Notes: a model not told the origin generated them from the sequence alone. Positions 26,391 through 35,622 are shown, counted from the first letter of the stretch. The stretch is 64,000 nucleotides of DNA from Phycisphaerae bacterium (GCA_016794925.1 JAEUIW010000002.1:62001-126000); one strand, 5' to 3'. Program-made: numbers and translations.

Positions 26391-27404
26391 ATGGCAGGCA
26401 TCGTCAAGACGGCAATTCGAGTGGGTGTGGTGGGGCTGCTGGCTTCGGGCGGCCTGGTGCTGATCGCGGGCCCCGAGCGCGTGCACGCGGCGTTCTCCCA
26501 ACTCCGCGGGGCGGTCAATCGGACGATCGACTCGAACATCACCGATCCGGTCGCGCTGCGGGCCCAGCTCCGCAGCCTTGAGTCGGCCTACCCGGAACGC
26601 ATCAAGCAGGTCAAGGGCGACCTGGCCGAGCTGCGGGCTCAGGTCGGCTCGTTGGAGTACGAGCTGGCGTGGAGCGAGCGCGTCTCCGAACAATCTGGCG
26701 CGGAGGGCGAGACGCTCCGGACGCTCCTGAGTCAGGCCGAGCAGGCCCGCGTGCAGGTCGCGTCGATGGGCGACCCGACGCGGCTGGAACTCGTGTATGG
26801 CAATGAACGACTGAGCGTCGACCAGGCGTGTTCGCGCGCGAATTTCGTCTCCTCAACGCACTCGTTCTATGTGTCCAAGTGCGAGGACATCCGGCGCGAC
26901 CTGGGGTACCTCTCGCAGCAGGAGGGCCGACTGGTGGCGTTGCTCGAGAAACTGGAATCCGAGCAGAACGATTTCCGGGCCCAGCTCATGCAGCTTGACC
27001 GCCAGGTCGATTCCATCGCCCGGAACGAGCGCATGATCGACATGCTCGCGTCCCGACAGAAGACCATTGATGAGCAGAGCCGGTACCGCGCGGCGAGCCT
27101 CGATCAGTTGTCCTCTCGACTTTCCGAACTGCGCGCCCGCCAGGAGGCCGAGCTTTCGACGCTGGCCAGCGCGGAGGCCCGGACGACCTTCGAACAGAAG
27201 GCTCGAATCGAGGTGGACCGTGAGCGTGCGACCAAAGCCATGCTGGAGCGCCAGGTCCGCGCCAAGTCGCAACTGGACTCGCGGAAGAGCGTGGTTGAGA
27301 TTCGCGTGCCCGCGGCCGGCACCGCCGAAGTCCGACCGGCCCTTCCACCGGCAGGAAAGAACGAAGAGCGGGAGAAGTCGGTCGCCGCTTCGGGTGGTCG
27401 ATAA
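26391..27404 (+). CDS. Exported or membrane-anchored coiled-coil protein
   Basis: A 337-residue protein with a GGAGGA ribosome-binding site before ATG 26391. The N-terminus has one hydrophobic helix (VGVVGLLASGGLVLIAGP) that could be a signal anchor. Nearly all the rest is heptad-like coiled coil rich in Leu, Glu, Gln, Arg and Ala (LRSLESAYPERIKQVKGDLA; VALLEKLESEQNDFRAQLMQ). A tail rich in Ala, Pro, Lys and Glu follows. Two cysteines lie near residues 145-165 (DQACSRAN, SKCEDIRR). It is divergent from the sigma-kinase operon across a 239-bp gap and is followed by a strong terminator, so it is monocistronic. It could be a target of that sigma factor, but no shared promoter motif was confirmed. 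Function unknown. Confidence 0.8.
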   Translation: MAGIVKTAIRVGVVGLLASGGLVLIAGPERVHAAFSQLRGAVNRTIDSNITDPVALRAQLRSLESAYPERIKQVKGDLAELRAQVGSLEYELAWSERVSEQSGAEGETLRTLLSQAEQARVQVASMGDPTRLELVYGNERLSVDQACSRANFVSSTHSFYVSKCEDIRRDLGYLSQQEGRLVALLEKLESEQNDFRAQLMQLDRQVDSIARNERMIDMLASRQKTIDEQSRYRAASLDQLSSRLSELRARQEAELSTLASAEARTTFEQKARIEVDRERATKAMLERQVRAKSQLDSRKSVVEIRVPAAGTAEVRPALPPAGKNEEREKSVAASGGR

Positions 27405-27443
27405 GCCGAGGATTCGAGCACAAGGCCCAGTCTGAAGAACGCC

Positions 27444-27470
27444 AAGGCCCCGGGAGCAGCCCGGGGCCTT
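27444..27470 (+). terminator. Rho-independent terminator after the coiled-coil gene
   Basis: An 11-bp perfect stem AAGGCCCCGGG/CCCGGGGCCTT with loop AGCAG, followed by TTGCTT. It sits 40 bases past the stop and separates the coiled-coil gene from the mreB leader. Confidence 0.85.
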
Positions 27471-27500
27471 TTGCTTGCCCAAATCAAGGAGGCGAAAGAG

Positions 27501-27545
27501 GTGAATCGGTCAATCGGAGTGGCAATCGGGCCTTCCTACCGATAA
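27501..27545 (+). CDS. Possible 14-codon leader peptide upstream of mreB
   Basis: AAGGAGG at 27486-27492 is a near-perfect Shine-Dalgarno site. It lies 8 bases before GTG 27501, which opens a frame of 14 codons (V-N-R-S-I-G-V-A-I-G-P-S-Y-R) ending at TAA. The frame lies between the terminator of the previous gene and mreB. It may be a leader peptide, or simply a decoy ribosome site. Nothing else supports expression. Confidence 0.25.
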   Translation: MNRSIGVAIGPSYR

Positions 27546-27641
27546 CCTCTTGCGTCACCCCGAACACGCCGACGTACGCGGCGAGCCCTCGGGTGATTGC
27601 AGCCCGACGGGCAATTATCGTGGAGCACGTATTTGGGCCTG

Positions 27642-28688
27642 ATGGATCGCATTCTGGAGCACTTCAGCGTCGATATGGGGATCGACCTGGGTACGTGCAA
27701 CACGCTCGTATCTGTGCGCGGCCAGGGCATCGTCCTGAACGAGCCGAGTGTTGTGGCGGTCCGAAAAGACACCAACCAAGTCCTGAACAACGGTCAGGCT
27801 GTTGGTTGGGTGGCGAAGGAGATGCTCGGAAAGACCCCGGGCTCGATTACGGCGATCCGTCCTCTCAAGGACGGCGTCATCAGCGATTTCGAGATCACCG
27901 AGGCGATGCTGAGCTACTTCATCCGCAAGGTAAACGGACGGAGACGGAGTTTTCTCAAACCTCGCGTGGTGATCAGCGTCCCCAGCGGCATCACGGCCGT
28001 AGAGAAACGCGCGGTGTTCGACTCGGCGGAGCGCGCGGGGGCGCGGCGGACGTATCTCTGCGAGGAGCCGCTGGCGGCGGCCATCGGCGCGGGACTGCCC
28101 TTCACCGAGCCCACGGCGTCGATGGTGGTGGACATCGGCGGCGGCACCACCGAGGTTGCCATCCTGTCGCTCGGGGACATCGCCGTGTGCGAGTCGTTGC
28201 GGGTCGCCGGCGACGACCTCGATGAGGCCATCATCAACCACATGAAGAAGACGTACAACCTGATGATCGGCGAGCAGACGTCGGAGCGGATCAAGATCGA
28301 GATTGGCTCCGCGGCGCCGGTGGGCGAAGAAACGACGCTGGACGTGCGCGGCCGCGACATGATCTCGGGCCTGCCGCGCAAGACCACGGTGACGAGCGAG
28401 GAGATCCGCGAGGCGCTGCAGGAGCCGGTGACGGCGGTGGTGGACGCGGTGATGCGCACGCTGGAACGCGCCGAGCCCGAGCTGGCGGCGGATCTGGTTG
28501 ACAACGGGATCACCCTCGCTGGGGGCGGCGCGCTGCTGCGAGGACTGACCGTGGTGCTGCAGAACGCGACCGGCCTGACGGTTCGGGTCGCCGACGACCC
28601 CCTGACGTGCGTGGCGCGTGGCACGGCGATCTTCCTCGAGAACATCGAGTTGCTGAAGGCAACGCTCGACAACGACATGGAGGGGTAG
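27642..28688 (+). CDS. mreB: Rod shape-determining protein MreB
   Basis: A 348-residue actin homologue. The ATG at 27642 (MDRILEHFSVDMGIDLG) matches the usual family start; a longer frame to 27597 adds unremarkable residues. Motifs: phosphate 1 DLGTCNT (residues 15-21), GKTPGSITAIRPLKDGVISD, RVVISVPSGITAVEKRAV, phosphate 2 MVVDIGGGTTEVAILSLG, and adenosine motif ITLAGGGALLRGL near the end. MreB forms membrane-bound filaments that guide lateral wall synthesis. It is followed by mreC and mreD in the normal order, with 72 bp to mreC. A Cys occupies the position usually Ala in DLGTANT. Confidence 0.96.
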   Translation: MDRILEHFSVDMGIDLGTCNTLVSVRGQGIVLNEPSVVAVRKDTNQVLNNGQAVGWVAKEMLGKTPGSITAIRPLKDGVISDFEITEAMLSYFIRKVNGRRRSFLKPRVVISVPSGITAVEKRAVFDSAERAGARRTYLCEEPLAAAIGAGLPFTEPTASMVVDIGGGTTEVAILSLGDIAVCESLRVAGDDLDEAIINHMKKTYNLMIGEQTSERIKIEIGSAAPVGEETTLDVRGRDMISGLPRKTTVTSEEIREALQEPVTAVVDAVMRTLERAEPELAADLVDNGITLAGGGALLRGLTVVLQNATGLTVRVADDPLTCVARGTAIFLENIELLKATLDNDMEG

Positions 28689-28760
28689 CCCCGTGCCGTC
28701 CGCACGTTCCTCTGCCCGACGTCACGCTCGGCCACCGCGCACCGCGCTCGGTGGCTCGCC

Positions 28761-29681
28761 ATGAATCGCAGGCCCAGCGCGGGCAAGCCGGGCCATCGCG
28801 CGGCGCTGGTGGGCGCGATGAGCCTGTTGGTACTGCTCTCGCTGCTGCCGGCGGGCTGGATCCGCTGGGTGGGCTGGTTCGGCGGCGTGGCTAATTTTCT
28901 CGTCGCGCCCGTGCAGGATCCGATCGGCCGGGCCCTTCGACGCTTCCACGCCTCGCGCACGGCCGACCGGAGTGTCGATCCCGAGCTTCGCGAGCTGCGC
29001 GAGAGGATCGAAGCGTTCCAAGCCGTGAATTTGCGGCTCGCTGACGAGCGGCAGCAGCTCGAGGCACGGATCGTCGAGTTGCAACGGGGCCTGGCGCTCA
29101 ATGAGGAACTTCCGGTTGCGATGTTTCTCGCCAACGTCATCGGTGGCGGGAGCGGCGGGCCCGGCGGGCCGATCAAGGTGCGAGCGGGAAAACGCCAGGG
29201 CGTGGAGCACGGCTCCGTGGCGGTGGTGCAGGGCGTGGATGTGTTCGGCCGCGTGGTTGACGTGGGCGACCGCATCAGCGCCGTCCTCCCGATCACCGAC
29301 CGAGCGTCCGGAGCGATCCTCGGCGTCGTGATGCCCTCTGAGGACATCGATCCGCGAAAGGCGGTGGACAACGAGGTGACCTGCCTGCTGACGCCGCGGC
29401 GTGACGGTCGGCTCTCGGGCCCCATCGGAGTGACCCGGGATGTGCGGGGCGCGGGCATGCCGTACGACATCAGGCCCGGCGCCATCGTCCGCCTGAAGGA
29501 CACCAAGTGGCCTCGGGATTCGCAGTACCTCGTCGTCGGGGTGGTCGAGGACGTCGTGCCGCGGCCGAACCAACGCCCGGATATCGTGGTCCGGCCCCGC
29601 TACGACCCGCCCCGCATCGGGCAAGTCGTGCTTCGCGTCAGCGGCGAGATGCCGTTGGACAAGTCGGAGGGCCGCCAGTGA
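28761..29681 (+). CDS. mreC: Rod shape-determining protein MreC
   Basis: A 306-residue bitopic protein. A basic N-terminus, one membrane helix (LVGAMSLLVLLSLLPAGW) and a coiled coil about residues 75-115 (LRELRERIEAFQAVNLRLAD, then QQLEARIVELQRGL) precede two beta-rich MreC halves. The halves contain VRAGKRQGVEHGSVAVVQG, VFGRVVDVGDRISAVLPI and PYDIRPGAIVRLKDTKWP. A Gly-rich insert (GGGSGGPGGPIK) lies between coil and beta domain. MreC links MreB filaments to wall synthases in the periplasm. Its TGA overlaps the GTG of mreD, indicating coupled translation. Confidence 0.88.
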   Translation: MNRRPSAGKPGHRAALVGAMSLLVLLSLLPAGWIRWVGWFGGVANFLVAPVQDPIGRALRRFHASRTADRSVDPELRELRERIEAFQAVNLRLADERQQLEARIVELQRGLALNEELPVAMFLANVIGGGSGGPGGPIKVRAGKRQGVEHGSVAVVQGVDVFGRVVDVGDRISAVLPITDRASGAILGVVMPSEDIDPRKAVDNEVTCLLTPRRDGRLSGPIGVTRDVRGAGMPYDIRPGAIVRLKDTKWPRDSQYLVVGVVEDVVPRPNQRPDIVVRPRYDPPRIGQVVLRVSGEMPLDKSEGRQ

Positions 29682-30250
29682 ACGCATGGGTGCTCGCGTT
29701 GCTCTCATACTTGCTGCTCGGCGCCGAACTCGCGCTGAAAGACCTGTTGGCCCTGGGTCCAACAGGTGTCGCGCCGATCGTGCTCATCCCACTGGTGGTC
29801 TACGTGGTCATGCTGGCACCGCCCACTCCCGCGCTGTGGTACGCCCTCTCCGTGGGGGTGGCCTTGGACTTGACGAACCTGGTGGCCACGCGCGAGGGCG
29901 GGCAGACGCTCACGCTCGTTGGTCCTCACGCGATGGGCTTTCTCTTGATGGCCCACCTTGTCCTGGCCACGCGCGGGTTGCTGATGAAACGGAACCCGGT
30001 TTCGATCGTGTTTCTCAGCGTCGTCAGCGCTGTGGTGGAGGGCATTGTCGCCATTGCGCTCGTCACGCTCCGTGCCCGGCTGCACGCTGAACTCGACTGG
30101 CACGCCACCCAGGAATTCGTGGCGCTCTTCGGAGCCGCGCTGTACACCGGCGCGGTCGCGGCGGTCCTCTGGTGGCCGCTTCTCAAGCTCACGCCGCTGC
30201 TGGGTTTGAGTGATCATGCCAGCCGCCGGATCATGCGCCGAGTCGTTTGA
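29678..30250 (+). CDS. mreD: Rod shape-determining membrane protein MreD-like
   Basis: A 190-residue protein starting at GTG 29678 within the mreC stop. About five hydrophobic helices are visible, e.g. WVLALLSYLLLGAELAL, VLIPLVVYVVMLAPP, AMGFLLMAHLVLATRG and FLSVVSAVVEGIVAIALVTL. The position after mreC and this topology support MreD, although MreD sequences are weakly conserved. Rod-system partners RodA and PBP2, which often come next, are not here; a GlmU-like gene follows after 92 bp instead. Confidence 0.82.
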   Translation: MNAWVLALLSYLLLGAELALKDLLALGPTGVAPIVLIPLVVYVVMLAPPTPALWYALSVGVALDLTNLVATREGGQTLTLVGPHAMGFLLMAHLVLATRGLLMKRNPVSIVFLSVVSAVVEGIVAIALVTLRARLHAELDWHATQEFVALFGAALYTGAVAAVLWWPLLKLTPLLGLSDHASRRIMRRVV

Positions 30251-30342
30251 GCTCGCCCCCGGGGGCGCTCGCAACGGCTTTCGTCCGGAGCGCGCGGAAG
30301 CTGATTTCGCATCTTGGTCCGGGCCGGGTTAGACTCCCGCAC

Positions 30343-31596
30343 ATGAGCCGATCGGCGCTGGTATTCGATGACGGCCTACACCCGCTGGGGGCGCTGCGCG
30401 ACCTTCGGGCGATCTTCCAGGCCCGGACCGGCGCCCTTACCACTCTCGAACGGCTCGCGGCCGTAACCGGCCTCTCGTTCCACGATGCCTGGGTTCCCGA
30501 AGCGCTCGCCCCGGTGGTGCGTGAGCGTGCCGCACTGCCGATCGACGCACCGTTCGCCGCGCCCGAAGTGGCCGGAGTCCGGATCAACACCGAGCCCCGC
30601 GATCAGCAGCTGCTGATCGTGAACGGGCGGTGCGTCGCGCCGCCGCAGGCGCTTGACGACCTCGCGCACGGCGAGGCGTGGGTGGAGGGAGATTCCGGTG
30701 AGCTCATCGCGGTTTCGATCCCCGCCGGTGAACTCCGGGCGCTGGCCGCCGCCAACTGGCGCTGGAACGGTCCCGCGCGACGCACCGCCGAGCGCTGCCT
30801 GCTCTCACGCCCGTGGCACGTGCGTGCCTTCCGCGACACGGCGCTCGACGTGGACCTGAAGACCCTTGCGGGCCGCCTGCCCGCATGGAGCTTTGCGCCC
30901 GGTGATGGGGTTTTCGTCATCCCACTCGGCGGCGCTGTCCACCGCGCGCCCAGCGCACGGATCGGGCCCGGCGTCGTCCTGGACGCCGAAGCGGGCCCGA
31001 TCGTCCTCGACGAACACTGCATCGTGCGCCCCGGCGCGACGATCATCGGTCCCGCGTACCTTGGCCGGCACAGCGTCGTGCTCGACCGCGCCATCATCAA
31101 GCCGCGCACCGCGATCGGCCCCTGGTGCAAGATCGCCGGAGAAGTGGGCGGGACCGTCATTCAGGGCTTCACCAACAAGAGCCACGACGGCCACCTCGGC
31201 GATTCCTGGGTCGGCGAGTGGGTTAATCTTGGCGCCGGCACGACCAACTCCAACCTGCTCAACACGTACGGCGAGGTGACGTGCCGCGCCGGACCGCTGG
31301 GGCCGATGGAGCGAACCGGACAGGTGTTCCTGGGTGCGACCATCGGCGACCACGTCAAGACCGCGATCGGAACCCGGCTGATGACCGGCGTCCAGCTCGG
31401 CACGGGGGCGATGTACGCCGCGACGGCGGCCGCGAGCGGCCTCATCGATCGCTTCGCGTGGATCACCGATGCGGGCGCCAAGCCCTACCGTTCCGACCGC
31501 TTCGAAGCCGTCGCCCGGGCCGCCATGTCCAGACGAGGCGTCACCCCGGGGCCGGCGTACCTCAGTCGCCTTGCGGACCTCTCGAAGGGGTCTTGA
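30343..31596 (+). CDS. GlmU-like sugar nucleotidyltransferase/left-handed beta-helix protein ('alternative GlmU')
   Basis: A 417-residue protein. The N-terminal half matches the NTP_transf_4-type domain: SALVFDDGLHPLGALRDLRA and GALTTLERLAAVTG. It has none of the LxxGxGTRM uridylyltransferase signature of classical GlmU. The C-terminal half is a hexapeptide left-handed beta-helix (ARIGPGVVLDAEAGPIVLDE, CIVRPGATIIGPAYLG, AIIKPRTAIGPWCKIAGEVG, VNLGAGTTNSNLLNTYGEV). Such proteins occur in bacteria lacking standard glmU and are thought to make UDP-N-acetylglucosamine or a related sugar. Its place after mreBCD fits a cell-envelope role. Start ATG 30343 (MSRSALVFDD) is chosen over an earlier frame opening at 30247. 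Confidence 0.82.
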   Translation: MSRSALVFDDGLHPLGALRDLRAIFQARTGALTTLERLAAVTGLSFHDAWVPEALAPVVRERAALPIDAPFAAPEVAGVRINTEPRDQQLLIVNGRCVAPPQALDDLAHGEAWVEGDSGELIAVSIPAGELRALAAANWRWNGPARRTAERCLLSRPWHVRAFRDTALDVDLKTLAGRLPAWSFAPGDGVFVIPLGGAVHRAPSARIGPGVVLDAEAGPIVLDEHCIVRPGATIIGPAYLGRHSVVLDRAIIKPRTAIGPWCKIAGEVGGTVIQGFTNKSHDGHLGDSWVGEWVNLGAGTTNSNLLNTYGEVTCRAGPLGPMERTGQVFLGATIGDHVKTAIGTRLMTGVQLGTGAMYAATAAASGLIDRFAWITDAGAKPYRSDRFEAVARAAMSRRGVTPGPAYLSRLADLSKGS

Positions 31597-31634
31597 ACGG
31601 CCGACGTCCTCGCACCGGAATCACCGGCTCACTC

Positions 31635-34610
31635 ATGCTCACTCTCTACCTCATCGACGGCTACGCGCAGTTCTTCCGTGCGTACCACGCCATCCGAACA
31701 CCGATGACCAGCCCGGTCACCAAGGAACCCACCAACCTCACCTTCGGGTTCATCGGAATGCTCCTCAAGCTCCTCCGCGGCGAAGGCAAGATCGGGGGCA
31801 CGCCCGACTACCTTGCGCTCGCCCTCGACGTCTCGGGAGACACCGAGACGTTCCGATCCAGACTCGATCCGCAGTACAAGGCACATCGGCCGCCGCCGCC
31901 CGAGGACCTGTTCCCGCAGGTCGAGCGATGCCTCTCGATGCTCCGCGAAATCGGTGTGCCGGTAATCGGCGCCGAAGGCTTCGAAGCGGATGACGCCATC
32001 GCCACGATCGCGGCCCGGCTGGAAGCATCCGCCGACCCGGTGCGCGTTCGCATGGTCAGCAAGGACAAGGACCTGAAGCAGCTCCTGCGGGGCGAGCGCG
32101 GCGATTCCGCGGGCGCGCCGGTCGAGATGTACGATGTACACACCGACGAACTAATCACCGAGAGCACGCTCCGCGATGAGACGGGGCTGTCCCCGCCTCA
32201 GGTTGTTGACATGCTCGCGCTCATGGGCGATACCGCCGACAACGTCAAGGGGGTTGAGGGAATCGGACCGAAGACCGCCGTGGAGTTGATCAGGAAATAC
32301 GGCACCATCGAGTCGCTCGCCGAACACGCGGGCGAGATCCCCGGCAAGCGCGGCGACTCGCTGCGATCTTCGCTGAGCCGCCTGCCCCTCAACAAGCAAC
32401 TCGTAGAGCTGCGCCGCGACGCTCCCATCGAGTTCGATCTCGCGACCGCTCGCGTGCGCACGCTGCGGCTCGAACGCCTGCTGCCGATCCTGAAGGAACT
32501 CGGATTCAACCGCTATCAGACCGAGCTCCGTGAGATCCTGGCCTCGCTCGGTCGTCCGCTCGCCCCCGAGCGTGCGCCCGCGGCAGATTCGACCGCGGAG
32601 GGCATGCCCCCGCCACGCGCTCCGGCCGACCGTGCGCCGCCCTCGCCCCTCGCCCCCGGCCTGTTTGACCGAATCGATGCGGACGCGTTGCCCGGCACGC
32701 GGGCCGGAGCGACTTTCGGCGTAACGGACAACTGGTACGACCGTTATGAATGCGTCCGCACCCACGCGCAGTTGCGACGTTGGATCGAATTGGGACGCGC
32801 CGCCCCCGTGATCGCGATCGACACGGAGACCACGGGGCTCTCCCCCCTCACGAGCGCACTCTGCGGAATCTCGCTGGCAGTCGAGCCCGGGCTCGCGTGC
32901 TATATCCCCGTGCGTTCCCCGGAAGCAGACTCGCACCTTGACGCGCGGTCCGTGCTCGACGCGCTCCGCCCGATGCTGGGCGATCCCGACCACCGGAAGA
33001 CCGGCCACAACCTCAAGTTCGACATGCTCGTGCTGCGCGCGGCGGGCGTCGATCTGCGTGGAATCGCGTGCGACACCATGGTCGCCTCATTCCTGATCGA
33101 CTCCTCTCGCTCCAGCCACGGCCTCGATGCGCTCACGCTCGCCCTGTTTGCTCATGCGAACATCTCGATCACCGAACTCATCGGCACGGGCGCGCGGCAA
33201 CGCCCCTTTTCCGACGCGCCCCTCGATCGTGCCGCGATCTACGCTGCCGAGGACGCCGACGCCGCGCTCCGTTTGCACAACGTGATGGCGCCCCAGCTCC
33301 GGGCGATGGGACTGGCCGAGCTGTGTGCCAAGGTCGAGATCCCGCTCGTCGAGGTGCTCGCCGAGCTGGAATGGAACGGCATCGCCGTCGATCAAGACGA
33401 GCTCGATCGCCAGCGAGCCCGGCTGCTGAAGCAGCTCCAGGAAATCCGTGGCCGGATCGATGATGCCGCGTACGCGGCCCTCGGCCGCACGCTCAACCCC
33501 GACTCGCCCAAGCAGCTGGCCGCGGCGCTCTTCAACCCGCGCGACGCCTCGGAACCGGGCCTGGGTCTCAAGCCGATCAAGAAGACGAAGACCGGCAACT
33601 CCACCGACGTGGAGGTCCTCGAGGCTCTCGCGGAGGATAACGCGATCACAACCCCGCTTCCGCGGCTCATCCTGGAGCACCGGCAACTCGCCAAGCTTGT
33701 CGGCACCTACCTCGAGAGCCTGCGCGAGGCCATCAACCCCGCCACCGGACGCATCCACACCAGCTTCCACCAGACCGTCGCGGCCACCGGGAGGCTCGCC
33801 TCAAGCGACCCGAACCTGCAGAACATCCCCATCCGTACGGACGTCGGCCGCGAAATCCGCCGCGCCTTCGTCGCGCCACCCGGCCGGGTGCTGGTCAGCG
33901 CGGACTACTCGCAGATCGAGCTGCGCATCCTGGCACACCTGTCGCGCGATCCCGGCCTTATCGCCGCTTTCGAACGCAACGAGGACATCCACGCCGCCGT
34001 CGCCGCGCAAATCCACGGCGTCCCGCTCGAACGCGTGACCCGGGAGCAACGGTCCGGCGCGAAGATGGTGAACTTCGGCATCGTGTACGGCATCACCCCG
34101 TTCGGTCTGGCGCGCCGTCTGGGGATCTCCAACGACGCCGCGGCGGCGATCATCGACTCGTACAAGCGCCGCTTCGCGGGGATCACCACGTTCCTCCAGG
34201 AGTGCATCGAGCAGGCGCGCCGCCACGGCTATGTCGAGACCATGCTCGGCCGGCGGCGCCCGGTCATCGACATCGACTCGACCAACCCTTCGCGCCGTGC
34301 CCTTGCCGAGCGTGTGGCCATAAACAGCGTGGTGCAGGGCTCGGCCGCGGACCTCATCAAGCTCGCCATGATCGACCTCCATCGCCGCCTCAGCCCGATC
34401 GCCGCCCATCACAGATCGGGTGCCGCGCCCGAAATCCCTGACGTGCGGATGCTCCTGCAGATCCACGACGAGCTCGTCTTCGAATCGCCGGAGAGCTCCG
34501 CCCAGGAGCTCCGAGCGCTCGTGGTGGCTCGTATGGAGCGCGCCATGCAGCTCCGCGTGCCCATCCGAGTGGATTCCACCACGGCGCAGAACTGGTACGA
34601 CGGTGCATGA
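31635..34610 (+). CDS. polA: DNA polymerase I
   Basis: A 991-residue polymerase. Residues 1-300 form the 5'-3' exonuclease: LYLIDGYAQFFRAYHAIRTP, EGFEADDAIATIAARLE and LMGDTADNVKGVEGIGPKTA. A Pro/Ala-rich linker (about 315-355) precedes a 3'-5' exonuclease with its acidic residues intact: IAIDTETTGLSP, TGHNLKFDMLVLRAAG and YAAEDADAALRL. The polymerase domain contains TGRLASSDPNLQNIPIRT, motif A SADYSQIELRILAHLSRDP, motif B RSGAKMVNFGIVYGITPFGL and motif C LQIHDELVFE. Proofreading and nick translation are therefore both predicted. The linker makes it longer than the 928-residue E. coli enzyme. It lies 38 bp after the GlmU-like gene; prmC follows after 45 bp. Confidence 0.96.
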   Translation: MLTLYLIDGYAQFFRAYHAIRTPMTSPVTKEPTNLTFGFIGMLLKLLRGEGKIGGTPDYLALALDVSGDTETFRSRLDPQYKAHRPPPPEDLFPQVERCLSMLREIGVPVIGAEGFEADDAIATIAARLEASADPVRVRMVSKDKDLKQLLRGERGDSAGAPVEMYDVHTDELITESTLRDETGLSPPQVVDMLALMGDTADNVKGVEGIGPKTAVELIRKYGTIESLAEHAGEIPGKRGDSLRSSLSRLPLNKQLVELRRDAPIEFDLATARVRTLRLERLLPILKELGFNRYQTELREILASLGRPLAPERAPAADSTAEGMPPPRAPADRAPPSPLAPGLFDRIDADALPGTRAGATFGVTDNWYDRYECVRTHAQLRRWIELGRAAPVIAIDTETTGLSPLTSALCGISLAVEPGLACYIPVRSPEADSHLDARSVLDALRPMLGDPDHRKTGHNLKFDMLVLRAAGVDLRGIACDTMVASFLIDSSRSSHGLDALTLALFAHANISITELIGTGARQRPFSDAPLDRAAIYAAEDADAALRLHNVMAPQLRAMGLAELCAKVEIPLVEVLAELEWNGIAVDQDELDRQRARLLKQLQEIRGRIDDAAYAALGRTLNPDSPKQLAAALFNPRDASEPGLGLKPIKKTKTGNSTDVEVLEALAEDNAITTPLPRLILEHRQLAKLVGTYLESLREAINPATGRIHTSFHQTVAATGRLASSDPNLQNIPIRTDVGREIRRAFVAPPGRVLVSADYSQIELRILAHLSRDPGLIAAFERNEDIHAAVAAQIHGVPLERVTREQRSGAKMVNFGIVYGITPFGLARRLGISNDAAAAIIDSYKRRFAGITTFLQECIEQARRHGYVETMLGRRRPVIDIDSTNPSRRALAERVAINSVVQGSAADLIKLAMIDLHRRLSPIAAHHRSGAAPEIPDVRMLLQIHDELVFESPESSAQELRALVVARMERAMQLRVPIRVDSTTAQNWYDGA

Positions 34611-34655
34611 CCGATTCCGACGCCCGCCCCACCACGGCACTACTACAGTGCCCGA

Positions 34656-35582
34656 ATGAGCCGAGCCGCCAGTGAGCGATCGGAGAACTGGACGACCCGC
34701 CGCCTGCTCGCGTGGATGACCGAAGCGTTCACCAGGGCAGGTCTCGACTCGCCCCGACTCTGTGCCGAGTTGCTCGTTTCCCACGTCATCGGCGCCGAAC
34801 GTCTCAGGCTCTACACGGACCCGGACCGTCCCGCTTCTCCCTTGGAACGAGATGCGCTACGCGACCTTGTGTCACGAGCACTGAAACATGAGCCCGTCCA
34901 GTACTTGGTTGGCCAGGCGTGGTTCTTCGGCCTGCCATTCCGGGTGGACCGGCGCGTGCTGATCCCACGCCCCAGCACCGAAACAATCGTCGAGGAGTTG
35001 CTCCAGCACGCCCGCGCCGAACCGGGCTGGGGCGTCGCGGGCGGCGCCTCCGGGACGGGACTGCTCATCGCCGATCTCTGCACCGGCTCGGGTTGCCTCG
35101 CCGTCGCGATTCTCAAGAATCTTGCGGGCGCGCGCGCCGTGGCCACCGATCTTTCATACGACGCGATCGAGATCGCAGTGGAGAACGCGCGACGCCACGC
35201 CGTTTTCGACCGGATCGAATTCCAACAGGGCAACCTCCTCGAACCGCTGCGCACGCACGCCGCGGCCGGCTCGTTCCACGCGATCATGAGCAACCCGCCG
35301 TACATCCCCGATCACGAATGGGACGAGGTGGCGCCCAATGTCAGGCTGCACGAGCCGCACCTCGCTCTCCGAGCCGGCACGGAAGGCCTCGATTTCATCG
35401 CGCCGATCCTGGCCGGGGCGCCGGACCTGCTCCGCCCGGGAGGCATGCTGCTCGTGGAGACCGCCGCGTGTCACGCGGCCCGTGCTGCGGAGCTGGCCCG
35501 CGACGCGGGCCTGACGGCCGTACGCACGGTGCGCGACCTGGACAATCGACCCCGAGTGCTGATCGGCTTTCGATCGCAGTGA
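34656..35582 (+). CDS. prmC: Peptide chain release factor glutamine methyltransferase
   Basis: A 308-residue enzyme methylating the GGQ glutamine of release factors RF1 and RF2. Helical N-terminal domain: WMTEAFTRAGLDSPRLCAEL. Then the family link EPVQYLVGQAWFFGLPFRVD and VLIPRPSTETIVEELL. SAM-binding motif: IADLCTGSGCLAVAILKNL. Catalytic NPPY appears in HAIMSNPPYIPDHEW, followed by EPHLALRAGTEGLDFIAPIL. prfA, the usual neighbour, is not adjacent. The gene is convergent with the PAS/GAF/receiver gene, with 40 bp between stops. Confidence 0.94.
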   Translation: MSRAASERSENWTTRRLLAWMTEAFTRAGLDSPRLCAELLVSHVIGAERLRLYTDPDRPASPLERDALRDLVSRALKHEPVQYLVGQAWFFGLPFRVDRRVLIPRPSTETIVEELLQHARAEPGWGVAGGASGTGLLIADLCTGSGCLAVAILKNLAGARAVATDLSYDAIEIAVENARRHAVFDRIEFQQGNLLEPLRTHAAAGSFHAIMSNPPYIPDHEWDEVAPNVRLHEPHLALRAGTEGLDFIAPILAGAPDLLRPGGMLLVETAACHAARAAELARDAGLTAVRTVRDLDNRPRVLIGFRSQ

Positions 35583-35622
35583 ACCGGAACGATGGGCGCC
35601 CGCGACGGCGCGTCCGCCACCC

